NCBI RefSeq assembly: GCF_000934605.2 | Contig: NZ_CP010897.2 | Span: forward strand, 5,270,001-5,334,000 | Length of the DNA: 64,000 nucleotides | Direction of reading: 5' to 3' | DNA from: Pandoraea vervacti | Lineage (GTDB): Bacteria; Pseudomonadota; Gammaproteobacteria; Burkholderiales; Burkholderiaceae | Part shown: piece by piece, positions 29,989 to 44,226 of the stretch | Layout: the number at the start of each line of letters is the position of its first letter | How positions within the stretch are numbered: the first letter of the stretch is position 1 | Notes under the pieces: model-generated | Database searches by the model: none | Seen by the model: the letters and a program-made list of their open reading frames with translations, nothing else | Told to the model about the DNA's origin: nothing | Program-made: the position numbers and the translations under genes

Positions 29989-30369
29989 TCACTTCCAGCC
30001 TAGAATCAAAGAGAACACCGCCCATTCAATCGTCTTGTCGCTGATCCACAGATACAGCGCCATCACGACGACGAACGCGAAGACAATCGCAGTCGTTTGA
30101 GCGGCCTCTTTACGGGTCGGCCAAACGACCTTACCCACTTCTTTGTACGCATCCTTAGCAAAAGCCAGGAAGCCTTTGCCGGTTTGCGACATCAATGCCA
30201 CAAAAGCTGCGATCACCAGAATGACAACGATGGCGGCAACGCGCACGTACAGCGCTTGTTGCTCCAAAGTGTAGAACGCGACGACGCCGGCAACGACCAG
30301 CAGCCCGGCCACGGCCAGCAGCAGCTTGTCGCCAGTCGTACGTACAGTTTCTACAGGAGAATTCGCCAT
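29989..30369 (-). CDS. secE: Preprotein translocase subunit SecE
   Basis: A 126-residue SecE with three predicted membrane segments, as in gammaproteobacterial SecE: two N-terminal ones (LLLAVAGLLVVAGVVAFYTL, VAAIVVILVIAAFVALM) and the essential third. The cytoplasmic amphipathic helix FAKDAYKEVGKVVWPTRKEA precedes the third segment. It lies downstream of tRNA-Trp and upstream of nusG. Confidence 0.98.
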   Translation of the reverse strand: MANSPVETVRTTGDKLLLAVAGLLVVAGVVAFYTLEQQALYVRVAAIVVILVIAAFVALMSQTGKGFLAFAKDAYKEVGKVVWPTRKEAAQTTAIVFAFVVVMALYLWISDKTIEWAVFSLILGWK

Positions 30370-30391
30370 TTCCAGCTTGCAGACAGTTGTT

Positions 30392-30467
30392 TGGCAGGGG
30401 CAGAGGGAATCGAACCCCCAACCTTCGGTTTTGGAGACCGACGCTCTGCCAGTTGAGCTATACCCCT
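30392..30467 (-). tRNA. tRNA-Trp (CCA anticodon)
   Basis: A 76-base cloverleaf with acceptor AGGGGTA/TGCCCCT, anticodon loop CTCCAAA, T-arm GGTTCGATTCC and an encoded CCA end. It lies between tuf and secE, a conserved order in proteobacteria. Confidence 0.97.
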
Positions 30468-30531
30468 AAAACAGCAGAGGGGCCAACCGCCAAAAGCTGA
30501 CCCCGTAAGCGCGGACCGTTAAGGTACCGGC

Positions 30532-31722
<1,191 letters not shown>

Positions 31723-31792
31723 TTCCGACTCCTAACGGGTTATCTATTGCCGAGGTTGCTCGGCATGTTGATTGCCGCGCTTCACTATCTTT

Positions 31793-31867
<75 letters not shown>

Positions 31868-31901
31868 GAATCCTGTACTGCTACTTCGTCTGCGCGTCAC
31901 C

Positions 31902-31975
31902 TGGAGCGGGTGAAGGGAATCGAACCCTCGTCATAAGCTTGGAAGGCTTCTGCTCTACCATTGAGCTACACCCGC
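31902..31975 (-). tRNA. tRNA-Gly (TCC anticodon)
   Basis: A 74-base cloverleaf with acceptor GCGGGTG/CACCCGC, anticodon loop CTTCCAA and encoded CCA. It lies between tRNA-Tyr and tRNA-Thr. Confidence 0.97.
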
Positions 31976-32049
31976 TTGGATTCTGACTCTCGCCACTTGG
32001 TAACAAGCGCCGGAGACTCATGCTTCCGGCGCTTATTACTTCCGCATTC

Positions 32050-32135
32050 TGGTGGAGGAGGTTGGATTCGAACCAACGTAGGCGTAAGCCAACAGATTTA
32101 CAGTCTGCCCCCTTTAGCCACTCGGGCACCCCTCC
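32050..32135 (-). tRNA. tRNA-Tyr (GTA anticodon)
   Basis: An 86-base class II tRNA with a long variable arm, acceptor GGAGGGG/CCTCC region, anticodon loop CTGTAAA and encoded CCA. It is the first gene of the tRNA-tuf unit. Confidence 0.97.
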
Positions 32136-32149
32136 GCAGAGAATTTGCA

Positions 32150-32178
32150 ATTATGGAGATGTCCCCTCGCCTTGTCAA
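32150..32178 (-). promoter_or_regulatory. Sigma-70 promoter of the tRNA-Tyr...tuf-secE-nusG unit
   Basis: On the minus strand TTGACA (32178-32173) and CATAAT (32155-32150) are separated by 17 bases. The -10 element lies 14 bases before the tRNA-Tyr 5' end. This is a near-consensus strong promoter. Confidence 0.85.
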
Positions 32179-33403
32179 CACCTTCGACGCATTAAATATG
32201 CAGTTTCTATGCCTGCATCTCATCAAAATTTCGCCGCATGCGGCAAGTTGTTGATTTTTCGCGATATGTGCAGATTTGCCAGACATCCCGGCCGACCGGC
32301 AACCGCGATGCTACCGAGAGGAGCTCTGCGGACGGTATCGGCTTTGCGGTGGGGCGATTAACGCCGGGCCCGGCAGAAGTACGCCGGCGCCCGGCTGACA
32401 GCTGACTTCAGCTTCCTGCGCCCCGGATCGGAATAGCCATGCCTGGGTCTTTGCGGCTATCTGCCGCGATAGGTGTCGGCGCCACTAGGCAGCCATTACG
32501 CCGCTCTCCGGCCACGCTTTCGATTCCAAGCACGCATTCATCCACCCCATCGACCGCAGCAGCCCAGGCTCATATTCCATGGATCCCACGGTGTTATTAG
32601 GGTGAGGAAAAGTGGCCGCTCCCCGAACCGGGGCCTCAGATACGGATCCGGGCTGCTTCCATTCCGTAGCTCAGCAACGACTCGCGGTCATCCCATTCCT
32701 TCGTTCAATCGCGTGGCGCTCCACCAGACGGAATACGCCGACCTCAGCCGGGGCCATTCCTTCGTCTGGATGCGCGTATATCCCCGGACGCTTCAAGGCG
32801 AGGCGTAACAGAACCGACCCGGCGCCATGTAACGACAAAGGCGCGCAGGTCGAAATTCCCAAGGTGGGAAGTCAGTCGCCGCAACGCAAGCCATTCAGCG
32901 ATTCTCTGCGGGAAGTCGTATCTCTAATCGACGTGACACCAACGGATAATGCGCGTTTCTCGAGAAGGCTTGTTTCTGGCATGCTCGGCACGCGATGGAC
33001 GGAAGTTGCGCCGACAGCATCAGCGACTAAACACCGGTTTGCACAGCAGTTCTTAAGCTGAAGCGCTGCAACGAGCGCCGTATCAGCGTACGTCGACCAG
33101 CACCAGTCTCAGCGAATAAGCACACTGAGAACGCTATTTCTCAGCCTGCGAGCTCTCCGCCAGGCTACCGATCGAGTTCAACCACGAGCACCAAACCGGG
33201 ATTAAGCCAGCACGTGGGCGCTGCTTGAGGAGGTCTTCGCCCGCCCCCAGCATCGCAGGGCTGCGAGCCTGATGGACAACGGACCGGAGTTTGTGGGCAC
33301 TGCACTGTAGAAAATGGATGGGCGCACAAAAGAATCGTCGCTCCTCAGCCCTCGCACCAGCGCGAACGGCGGACGTTGCCGACATTACTCGCGGCATCGC
33401 CCT
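32179..33403. other. Gene-poor gap between tRNA-Tyr and the rrn operon
   Basis: About 1.2 kb without a supportable gene. Composition and lack of coding bias suggest degraded DNA. A short DNGPEF-type transposase-like string at 33272-33310 is the only recognisable coding trace. A 63-codon frame on the minus strand (32671-32862) has no RBS or recognised family. Confidence 0.5.
33272..33310 (+). pseudogene. Possible IS3-type transposase remnant
   Basis: Translation of 33272-33310 gives MDNGPEFVGTAL then stop. DNGPEF is the hallmark around the second catalytic Asp of IS3-family OrfB and related integrases. No flanking transposase sequence, inverted repeats or duplication are recognisable, so this is a degraded fragment at best and may be chance. 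Confidence 0.35.
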
Positions 33404-33564
33404 GCGTGTGGCGTGTGGCGTGTGGCGTGTGGCGTGTGGCGTCTGGAGTCTGGAGTCTGGAGTCTGGCGTCTGGAGTCTGGCGTCTGGCGTCTGGCGTCT
33501 GGCGTCTGGAGTCTGGAGTCTGGCGTCTGGCGTCTGGAGTCTGGCGTCTGGCGTCTGGCGTCTA
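33404..33564. repeat. Heptanucleotide minisatellite, 23 units
   Basis: Twenty-three uninterrupted 7-base units: five GCGTGTG, then an interspersed mix of GCGTCTG (10) and GAGTCTG (7), ending in GCGTCTA. Because 7 is not a multiple of 3, all plus-strand frames are open and encode the same periodic heptapeptide-like pattern; these are not real genes. The array is about 180 bases beyond the 5S gene. Confidence 0.95.
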
Positions 33565-33705
33565 GAGACGTGATCAGTCCGAGTCTGTCGAGCGGGCAGA
33601 GCGGAAGCCTAGAAGTACCGTTACGCTGCGCGTGGACGCGAGATCAACCTTGGCGCAGCTTGCGGCTGCGGTCGCGGATTACGCAAAGAATGCGCGCCCA
33701 AAAGC

Positions 33706-33740
33706 AAAAACCCCTCGCTACCGGGTAGCAAGGGGTTTTT
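33706..33740 (-). terminator. rrn operon terminator
   Basis: CCCCTCGCTAC (33711-33721) pairs with GTAGCAAGGGG (33725-33735) around a 3-base loop. A5 on the left and T5 on the right make it bidirectional. It lies just after the 5S gene. Confidence 0.9.
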
Positions 33741-33747
33741 AAGGGGA

Positions 33748-33861
33748 GCCTGACGATTACCTACTTTCACACGGGTATCCGCACTATCATCGGCGTGGAG
33801 TCGTTTCACGGTCCTGTTCGGGATGGGAAGGGGTGGTTCCAACTCGCTATGGTCATCAGGC
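33748..33861 (-). rRNA. rrf: 5S ribosomal RNA
   Basis: About 114 bases. The 5' GCCTGATGACC pairs with the 3' GTCAGGC, and internal blocks CCATCCCGAACAGG and GGTAATCGTC-type ends match 5S rRNA. Ends are approximate to a few bases. Confidence 0.93.
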
Positions 33862-33990
33862 ATAACTTGTATGTTCTGCTGGGAGGGTATCCCAACAAAA
33901 CCAATTCGGAAGAAGCGTAGTACAACAACTTGTGGGTTGTGAGTGTATCGGCACAGCGATACTCACACCAGGAAAAACACACTGGTTATA

Positions 33991-36869
<2,879 letters not shown>

Positions 36870-37036
36870 ATAACGAGTGCGTCTCTCGACACATCCTTTA
36901 TAGGTTGAGTATTAGCGTTGTGCCGTATTCCAAGTCATCTTTCGATCACTTTAAATACTGGTTGATACAATCACAACCCGTACAATTTCCACGCGCCATC
37001 TCTAACGCGCTTCCGTTGTACTACTTCTTCTTCCAA

Positions 37037-37050
37037 ATTGTTAAAGAACA
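37037..37050 (-). promoter_or_regulatory. boxA antitermination element in the 16S-23S spacer
   Basis: TGTTCTTTAACAAT on the minus strand matches the rrn boxA consensus (TGCTCTTTAACA). It lies between tRNA-Ala and 23S, where the Nus complex is loaded. Confidence 0.7.
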
Positions 37051-37159
37051 AATACTGCATGACATTGCTGTCATTCAAAAGCATTCACATTCAGGGATTT
37101 ACTTCAGAAGTACCACTGAGATAACTTGCTTTTGACTGACATCGATGTGATCTAAGAAG

Positions 37160-37235
37160 TGGTGGAGGATGACGGGATCGAACCGACGACCCCCTGCTTG
37201 CAAAGCAGGTGCTCTCCCAGCTGAGCTAATCCCCC
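37160..37235 (-). tRNA. tRNA-Ala (TGC anticodon)
   Basis: A 76-base cloverleaf with acceptor GGGGGAT/ATCCTCC, anticodon loop TTTGCAA and encoded CCA, in the 16S-23S spacer. Confidence 0.97.
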
Positions 37236-37346
37236 AAAATCAGCCTGATTCAGCGTTACAAAAAACCTTGCATACCCATGTATGCAGCGGCTCTTTGTGC
37301 CTTGCCTCAGCCAGATTTCTTTCTACCGGACGTCAGTGGAAAGAGT

Positions 37347-37423
37347 TGGTGGGTCTGGAAGGACTTGAACCTTCGACCCCCGCCTTATCAAGACGGTGCT
37401 CTAACCACCTGAGCTACAGACCC
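37347..37423 (-). tRNA. tRNA-Ile (GAT anticodon)
   Basis: A 77-base cloverleaf with acceptor GGGTCTG/CAGACCC, anticodon loop TTGATAA and encoded CCA, located directly after 16S in the spacer. Confidence 0.97.
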
Positions 37424-37484
37424 GACTTAGATCTACGCAGTCAACAACCGATAAGCGTGAACACTCAACTTCCAGTGCATGCTC

Positions 37485-39021
<1,537 letters not shown>

Positions 39022-39458
39022 AACCTGTTACTGTTTTCGGTTTTTCGCGATAAATCGCTAGAACCGGTCGCTCTCAAAGTATGCTGACAAGTTAATTACT
39101 TAACTTACCTATTACTATGTGAGCCTCAATAAATTTAAAGCTTATCTGCCGAAGCAGACGCACCATTCATCGAGTGCCCACACTTATCGGTTGTTTAATT
39201 TTTAAAGATCAATCGCATCCGACTTCGCTTCGTCGCTCACTTACCGCGCCGTCGCTTCGTTTTCTGCGTCGCTGCATCAGCAGCAGAGAAGTGAGATTAT
39301 GTCGCAGCTTCTCGTCGTCGTCAACAGTTTTTTTCGCTTTCTTCGCTCGTCGCCGTAGCGACTCGCAAGCTCCAAAACCACTAACCACCGGGCTTTTCAG
39401 CCCCTCGCTTCAACCTCGTCGCCGCTTTCGCTGCGTCGCTGTCGTTGCGAGAGACGAG
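39022..39458 (-). promoter_or_regulatory. rrn leader region
   Basis: The transcribed leader between promoter and 16S. GATCTTTAAAAATTAAACAA on the minus strand (around 39192-39211) is a boxA-like element. The rest is rich in CGTCG-type direct repeats that probably form the processing stem. No gene is present. Confidence 0.55.
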
Positions 39459-39487
39459 ATATTAGTGAAAACCCGGGACCCTGGCAA
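39459..39487 (-). promoter_or_regulatory. rrn promoter
   Basis: TTGCCA (39487-39482) and TAATAT (39464-39459) on the minus strand are spaced by 17 bases. An A/T-rich segment immediately upstream (to about 39510) fits an UP element. Confidence 0.8.
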
Positions 39488-39526
39488 GCACTTTGTGAAA
39501 ATAATTTGAAAAGCGCAAAAAAGGGC

Positions 39527-39554
39527 AAAAAAAGGCCCGCGTCGTGGGCGGGCC
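39527..39554 (-). terminator. Terminator insulating the rrn promoter
   Basis: GGCCCGC (39534-39540) pairs with GCGGGCC (39548-39554) around a 7-base loop. On the minus strand it is followed by T7. It would stop antisense transcripts from the phospholipase-type gene region before they reach the rrn promoter. Confidence 0.7.
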
Positions 39555-39730
39555 AAGATCCATGGGACAGGACACATGGAGGAGACGGGTTCACTGTATC
39601 CGGGCCTCCCCCGACGACGCAACGAATGAAATCGCATATGCTTCCTGAAAGCTTGCCTATATGGAAAGGCAGTGCCAGCGTCGCAGCATCAATGTCCGCA
39701 CCCACCTCTCTATATATAAGAGCGTTTGAG

Positions 39731-41425
39731 ATGCTTCTTTTGCGCGCCTTCCGATCATCCTTCCGGCCGCATAACGCCGTCCCCTTCGACCAACCCGGCC
39801 CGTCGCGCCGACGGCGCGCGTTCGCGCCTGGCCACCTGCTGCGACTCATACCGCTTGCCCTGCTCGTTACCGCCTGCTCGTCGGTGCGCCCGCCAGCCGA
39901 GCCATCGCAATGGACGGCCCATACGCCCGCGGCGACACCCGGCGCGCTGGCCTCCGCCCTCTCCCCGGCCGTGCGCTCGCACCCCGGGCAGTCAGGCTTC
40001 CAGCTGCTGGCAACGGGATCCGCCGCCTTCACGACCCGGTTGGCGCTGGTGCAATCGGCGCAACATAGCCTGGACGTCCAGTACTACAGCGCCGGCGAAG
40101 ACATCACAGGCCGCCTGCTGCTCCAGTCCCTGCTCGACGCCGCCCAGCGGGGCGTGCGCATTCGTATGCTGGTCGACGATATCAATCGCCGCCACACCGA
40201 CCCCGCCTTCGCTGCGCTCGATGAGAGCCCCAACATCGAGATTCGCGTTTTCAATCCGTTCGGCACCCGGGACACCACGCTGCTCCAGCGCGCCGGCAAT
40301 CTGCTCACGCGCTTCGACCAGTTGAACCGCCGCATGCATAACAAGGCGCTCGTCGCGGACAACCAGGTGGCGATCGTGGGCGGGCGCAATCTTGGAGACG
40401 AATACTTCGACGCGAATCCCGACCTCTCTTTCCGGGACTTCGATCTGCTGTGCGCCGGTCCGGTCGTGGACGCCATTTCCCACAGCTTCGACCATTTCTG
40501 GACGAGCCCGCAGTCCTACCCGCTCAAACAAGTCCAGTCGAAGATCGACGATGAGACGCTCGACGCCACCCGCAAAGCGCTGGCCCAGCATTGGCGCGAC
40601 GCCGAGAACGTCCCCGCCGGCCATGAAGCGCTCCATCAACCGCCGCTGGCCGCCAGCCTGCGCAACGGCGCCGTCCCGCTCTTCTGGGCCCCCGCCGAAC
40701 TCGCGGCCGACTCGCCCGACAAGCTCGACGCCCCCGTCGCCGAAACCCAAAGCAAACCCGGGGAAAAGCTTCGCCAGCTCGCCGCGCACGCGCAAAGCGA
40801 AGTCCTCATCATCTCCCCCTACTTCGTCCCTCTCGATGGCGGCGTCCGGTTCCTGTCCGCGCTCACGCAACGCGGCGTCAATGTACGCGTATTGACGAAC
40901 TCGCTGGCCGCAACCGACGTCGTGCCCGTCCACGCCGGTTATGCCCGCTATCGACCGGCACTGTTACAGGCAGGCATCGCGTTGTACGAATTCAAGCCGA
41001 TCCGAACGGACGACGGCGAACGTCAATCCCGACGCGTGACGTTCGGCGGTTCATCGCGCGCGAGTCTGCACGGCAAGGCTTACGTGATCGACCGACGCGA
41101 CGTCGTTCTCGGTTCGTTTAATCTGGACCCCCGCTCGGTACGCCTGAATACCGAGCTGGCGATCGTGATCCACAGCCCGGAGTTTGCCGAGCGGATGGCC
41201 GGAATCTTCGAGCGCGCGACGTCCCCCCGCACCAGCTTCCGCGTGGAGCTAGCCGCGGCTGGCACCGCCCCGCCTACGCCGACGCCGCCCACCATGCCGA
41301 GCCTGCGCTGGGTCGGTGAGGAAAATGGGCAACCTCGAATTTTCGACGTCGAGCCCTACGCCACTTTCGGACGTAATGCCGTCGCAGGCGCGTTCACCCT
41401 GCTCCCGAGCGACGACCTGCTCTGA
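39731..41425 (+). CDS. Phospholipase D-type lipoprotein (cardiolipin synthase ClsC-like)
   Basis: A 564-residue protein with two HKD motifs, HNKALVAD (H203, K205, D210) and HGKAYVID (H447, K449, D454), the catalytic signature of the phospholipase D superfamily. A lipobox LVTAC puts the lipidated cysteine at residue 49 after a long basic N-region. The layout and the NPFGTRDT, GGRNLGDEYFD and ISPYFVP blocks resemble ClsC-type cardiolipin synthases. The start is uncertain: ATG 39731 and ATG 39692 are both possible, without a strong RBS. A frame extending to 39506 reads into the rrn promoter and was rejected. It stands alone, convergent with the TonB receptor gene. Confidence 0.85.
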   Translation: MLLLRAFRSSFRPHNAVPFDQPGPSRRRRAFAPGHLLRLIPLALLVTACSSVRPPAEPSQWTAHTPAATPGALASALSPAVRSHPGQSGFQLLATGSAAFTTRLALVQSAQHSLDVQYYSAGEDITGRLLLQSLLDAAQRGVRIRMLVDDINRRHTDPAFAALDESPNIEIRVFNPFGTRDTTLLQRAGNLLTRFDQLNRRMHNKALVADNQVAIVGGRNLGDEYFDANPDLSFRDFDLLCAGPVVDAISHSFDHFWTSPQSYPLKQVQSKIDDETLDATRKALAQHWRDAENVPAGHEALHQPPLAASLRNGAVPLFWAPAELAADSPDKLDAPVAETQSKPGEKLRQLAAHAQSEVLIISPYFVPLDGGVRFLSALTQRGVNVRVLTNSLAATDVVPVHAGYARYRPALLQAGIALYEFKPIRTDDGERQSRRVTFGGSSRASLHGKAYVIDRRDVVLGSFNLDPRSVRLNTELAIVIHSPEFAERMAGIFERATSPRTSFRVELAAAGTAPPTPTPPTMPSLRWVGEENGQPRIFDVEPYATFGRNAVAGAFTLLPSDDLL

Positions 41426-41480
41426 GCGCGACGCCACATCCCTCAGCGCCGCCCATCGCCTCGAACCTTCAGCACCGCGC

Positions 41481-41522
41481 AAAAAAAGCCGCCGCCCCGG
41501 CAACCCGGGAACGGCGGTTCTC
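41481..41522. terminator. Terminator between phospholipase-type gene and TonB receptor gene
   Basis: AGCCGCCG (41488-41495) pairs with CGGCGGT (41513-41519 region) with an inner CCCGG/CCGGG stem. The A7 run at 41481-41487 gives a T7 tail for the minus-strand receptor transcript. Confidence 0.7.
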
Positions 41523-41550
41523 CATGGCGCAGACGCCCCCGTCGCGACCA

Positions 41551-44115
41551 TCAGAACTCGAACGTCGCCGACAACGTCGCGGCGCGCGCATCGCCGATCG
41601 CCACCACGGTCTGACTGACGCTGGACGGGTAGTACATCTTGTTGAAGACGTTCCTGACGTTGAACTGATAGTGCACGGGATGCCGTCCGATCTTCGTGTC
41701 GTACGTGGCGAACACGTCGGCAACGAAGTACGCCGGTAGCGTAAAGCTGTTCGCCGAGTCACCGGGACGCGATCCAACATACCGGCCGACGGCCCCGAGA
41801 CGCAGATTGCCGCCGCCGTCGCCCAGCACGGGCCCCCAGTCGTACACCCCGGCGAGCGACGCCGTATGCCGGGCCGCATTGACCAGCGTGTTGCCCGCGT
41901 ACAGCGGATCGTCCGTCGTCTTCGCATCGATGAATGCGTAGCTCGCGATCACATTCCAGCGCTGCCCGATCCGACCGGACACATCGAGCTCGACACCTCG
42001 CGAGCGTGCCGCACCCGACGTACGCCAATCCAGCGTACTACGGCCTGGCACGGCCTGCGACACGAGCACATTGCGCTTGTCGATATTGAACAACGCGAGC
42101 GTGCCGCTCAGCCCGCCGGGCACATCGAGCTTCGCCCCGACCTCATACGATCGCGCATGCTCGGGCGCCACGTTCGAGTCGATGACTACGCCCGTCGACA
42201 GCGGCGCGATGGTGGACGTCGGCTTGAGCGACTCCGAATAGCTGCCATACAACGACAGGTCGTCCCGCACCTTGTAGACGACGCCCGCACGCGGCAGCCA
42301 CTTCGCGTCGCTGATATCGGTATTGGCCTTGAACGGGCGCCCCTTGCCTGCGAACTGACTGTAGGTCAGCAAACGCACCCCGCCGACCAGAATCCAGCGG
42401 TCGGTGACATGGATCGCGTCCTGGAAAAAGAGCGACGCATCGTGCAGCGTGTCGGTCTGGTCGCTGTCGCTGGCCGACACCGTCGTCGGGATCACCTCGC
42501 AGCCGTAGACCGGATTCAGATAGGAGAACGTGCACTTCGCCGCCTGACGAAGCAAATCGCGCCGGTAGATACGCCGATATTCCCAGTCGCCGCCGAATTG
42601 CAGGTCGTGACGCATCCCCGCAAGCGTGACCTTCCCGTCGAGATACGCGGTGCCGAAACTGTCGGTGCTGTCCGAGCCGCGTGTACCGTCGTTACTGCGC
42701 GAGACGATGCCCGTCGTCGAATTCACACCGGTAATGCGCAACTGTCCGGCGTCGTAGGTCTCGGTGTTGTAGCTGTAACCCACGTGCGCCTTCCAGTTGG
42801 CATTGAACTGATGGTCGAGCGTGATCTGCGCCAGATGCGACTGTCCGGCCATCTCGTTGTGCACGTCATCCAGACGCTCACGCGCCGCAATCGCCAGCGG
42901 CCGGTTCGTCTTCGGATCGAGCGCTGTGCCGCGGTCGAACGGCGTGAGGAAATTGCGGTACTCGTACGACACGACGACCTGCGTATCGCGTCCGTAATAG
43001 GCCAGTGTCGGCGCGACGAGCGTCTCGCGTTGCGAGCCGAAATATCGCCAGTACTGCTGGTTGTTCTGGTCGACGACCAGACGGTAGGCGAGCCGCGAAT
43101 CGCCAATATCGCCAATGGGCCCCGTGGTATCGAGCGTCTCCTCCACGCCGTTCTTGCCATGACCGTATGTCGTGCCCGCCACGCTTACCGCCGTATAGGG
43201 TTTGAGCAACGGACGCTTGCTCACCACGTTGATCACGCCCCCTGGGTCCATGATCCCGTACAGCAGCGATGTCGGGCCCTTGAGCACCTCCACCGAATCC
43301 GCGTTCGCGTTGAACCCGCGCCCCTGCACGAGCGGCATGCCGTTGTGCATGATCGAGCCGTCGCGATTACCGCCGAAGCCGCGCTTGAGCAGCGTGTCCT
43401 GCGTGCTTGCCAGCGTGTTGCCCTGCACGATGCCGCTGACATTGACCAGCGCGTCGTCGAGCGTGCGGGCGCGCTGGTCGGCGAGTACCTGATGAGGCAC
43501 CACGTTGATGGCCTGGGGGATGTCGAGGATGGGCGTGTCGGAGCGGGTGACGTTGGCGTCCACCGGCATGCGGTAGGCGTCGCTCCACGCCTGCGCCTGC
43601 ACGTGGGTGGCGGGCAACGCCACATCGCCCGAGCCGCCGGCGGGCGCGAGCGTCGCCACAGCTGGCGCCGTCTGCGGCGCCAGCGTATAGCCCGCGCCTT
43701 GCGGCGACGCCGTCAACCCCGTGCCCGCAAGCAACTGGCCGAACGCCGCGGGCACATCGAAGCGACCGTGCACGCCCGGGCTTTGGCGGCCAGCCGTCAG
43801 GGCGGGGGCATACGTCAGCAGAATGCCCGACTCCCGGCCGAAGCGCGTGAGCACGGTGTCGAGCGAACCGGGCGGAATGTCATAGATACGTGCAACGGAG
43901 GCCGCACTTGCCGCCACGTCTGACGGTGAGGGCGGTTGCGCATAAACGCCTCCGGCCATGAAGGTCGATCCGAGCGACGCGAACGTCAGCGCGACGCCCG
44001 CGCAGATACTACGGCGATGCCAACGGGGGAAGTCGGCGGTACTGGCGGAGCCGATGGCCACCGACCCAGCGCGGCCACGCAACAAGAACAGGAATTCGGG
44101 CAAAGCGACGGCCAT
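41551..44115 (-). CDS. TonB-dependent siderophore receptor with STN signalling domain (FpvA/FhuE-type)
   Basis: An 854-residue outer-membrane receptor and transducer. A signal peptide ending at VYAQ (about 57-60) is followed by an STN domain (about 78-145, IYDIPPGSLDTVLTRFGRES). The plug (DIPQAINVVPHQVLADQ, GIMDPGGVINVVSKRP) and a barrel ending in aromatic F come next. STN domains pass the ligand signal to a FecR-type anti-sigma, which is encoded immediately upstream together with its ECF sigma factor. The start is uncertain: ATG 44115 is used, while a GTG at 44208 would add 31 residues. The plug and barrel wording fits siderophore receptors; the siderophore is unknown. Confidence 0.9.
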   Translation of the reverse strand: MAVALPEFLFLLRGRAGSVAIGSASTADFPRWHRRSICAGVALTFASLGSTFMAGGVYAQPPSPSDVAASAASVARIYDIPPGSLDTVLTRFGRESGILLTYAPALTAGRQSPGVHGRFDVPAAFGQLLAGTGLTASPQGAGYTLAPQTAPAVATLAPAGGSGDVALPATHVQAQAWSDAYRMPVDANVTRSDTPILDIPQAINVVPHQVLADQRARTLDDALVNVSGIVQGNTLASTQDTLLKRGFGGNRDGSIMHNGMPLVQGRGFNANADSVEVLKGPTSLLYGIMDPGGVINVVSKRPLLKPYTAVSVAGTTYGHGKNGVEETLDTTGPIGDIGDSRLAYRLVVDQNNQQYWRYFGSQRETLVAPTLAYYGRDTQVVVSYEYRNFLTPFDRGTALDPKTNRPLAIAARERLDDVHNEMAGQSHLAQITLDHQFNANWKAHVGYSYNTETYDAGQLRITGVNSTTGIVSRSNDGTRGSDSTDSFGTAYLDGKVTLAGMRHDLQFGGDWEYRRIYRRDLLRQAAKCTFSYLNPVYGCEVIPTTVSASDSDQTDTLHDASLFFQDAIHVTDRWILVGGVRLLTYSQFAGKGRPFKANTDISDAKWLPRAGVVYKVRDDLSLYGSYSESLKPTSTIAPLSTGVVIDSNVAPEHARSYEVGAKLDVPGGLSGTLALFNIDKRNVLVSQAVPGRSTLDWRTSGAARSRGVELDVSGRIGQRWNVIASYAFIDAKTTDDPLYAGNTLVNAARHTASLAGVYDWGPVLGDGGGNLRLGAVGRYVGSRPGDSANSFTLPAYFVADVFATYDTKIGRHPVHYQFNVRNVFNKMYYPSSVSQTVVAIGDARAATLSATFEF

Positions 44116-44226
44116 GATGTCAGTCTCGTACTGGCTAAAGAGAAAAGGTTTCACTTCCCTTGTCACGCGAGACCGACAAAACAGCTCACTGAGCGTCACT
44201 GACGCCACTGATCACTCTCATCGCGC

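Noticed and set aside
33291..33728. Open frames reading VWRLxSG repeats across the minisatellite
   Set aside because: A 7-base repeat without stops is open in all frames by construction. The three overlapping translations are the same pattern, with no RBS or conserved flank.
39506..39730. N-terminal extension of the phospholipase-type gene up to 39506
   Set aside because: It would overlap the insulating terminator and approach the rrn promoter. The added residues are not signal-like and lack an RBS.
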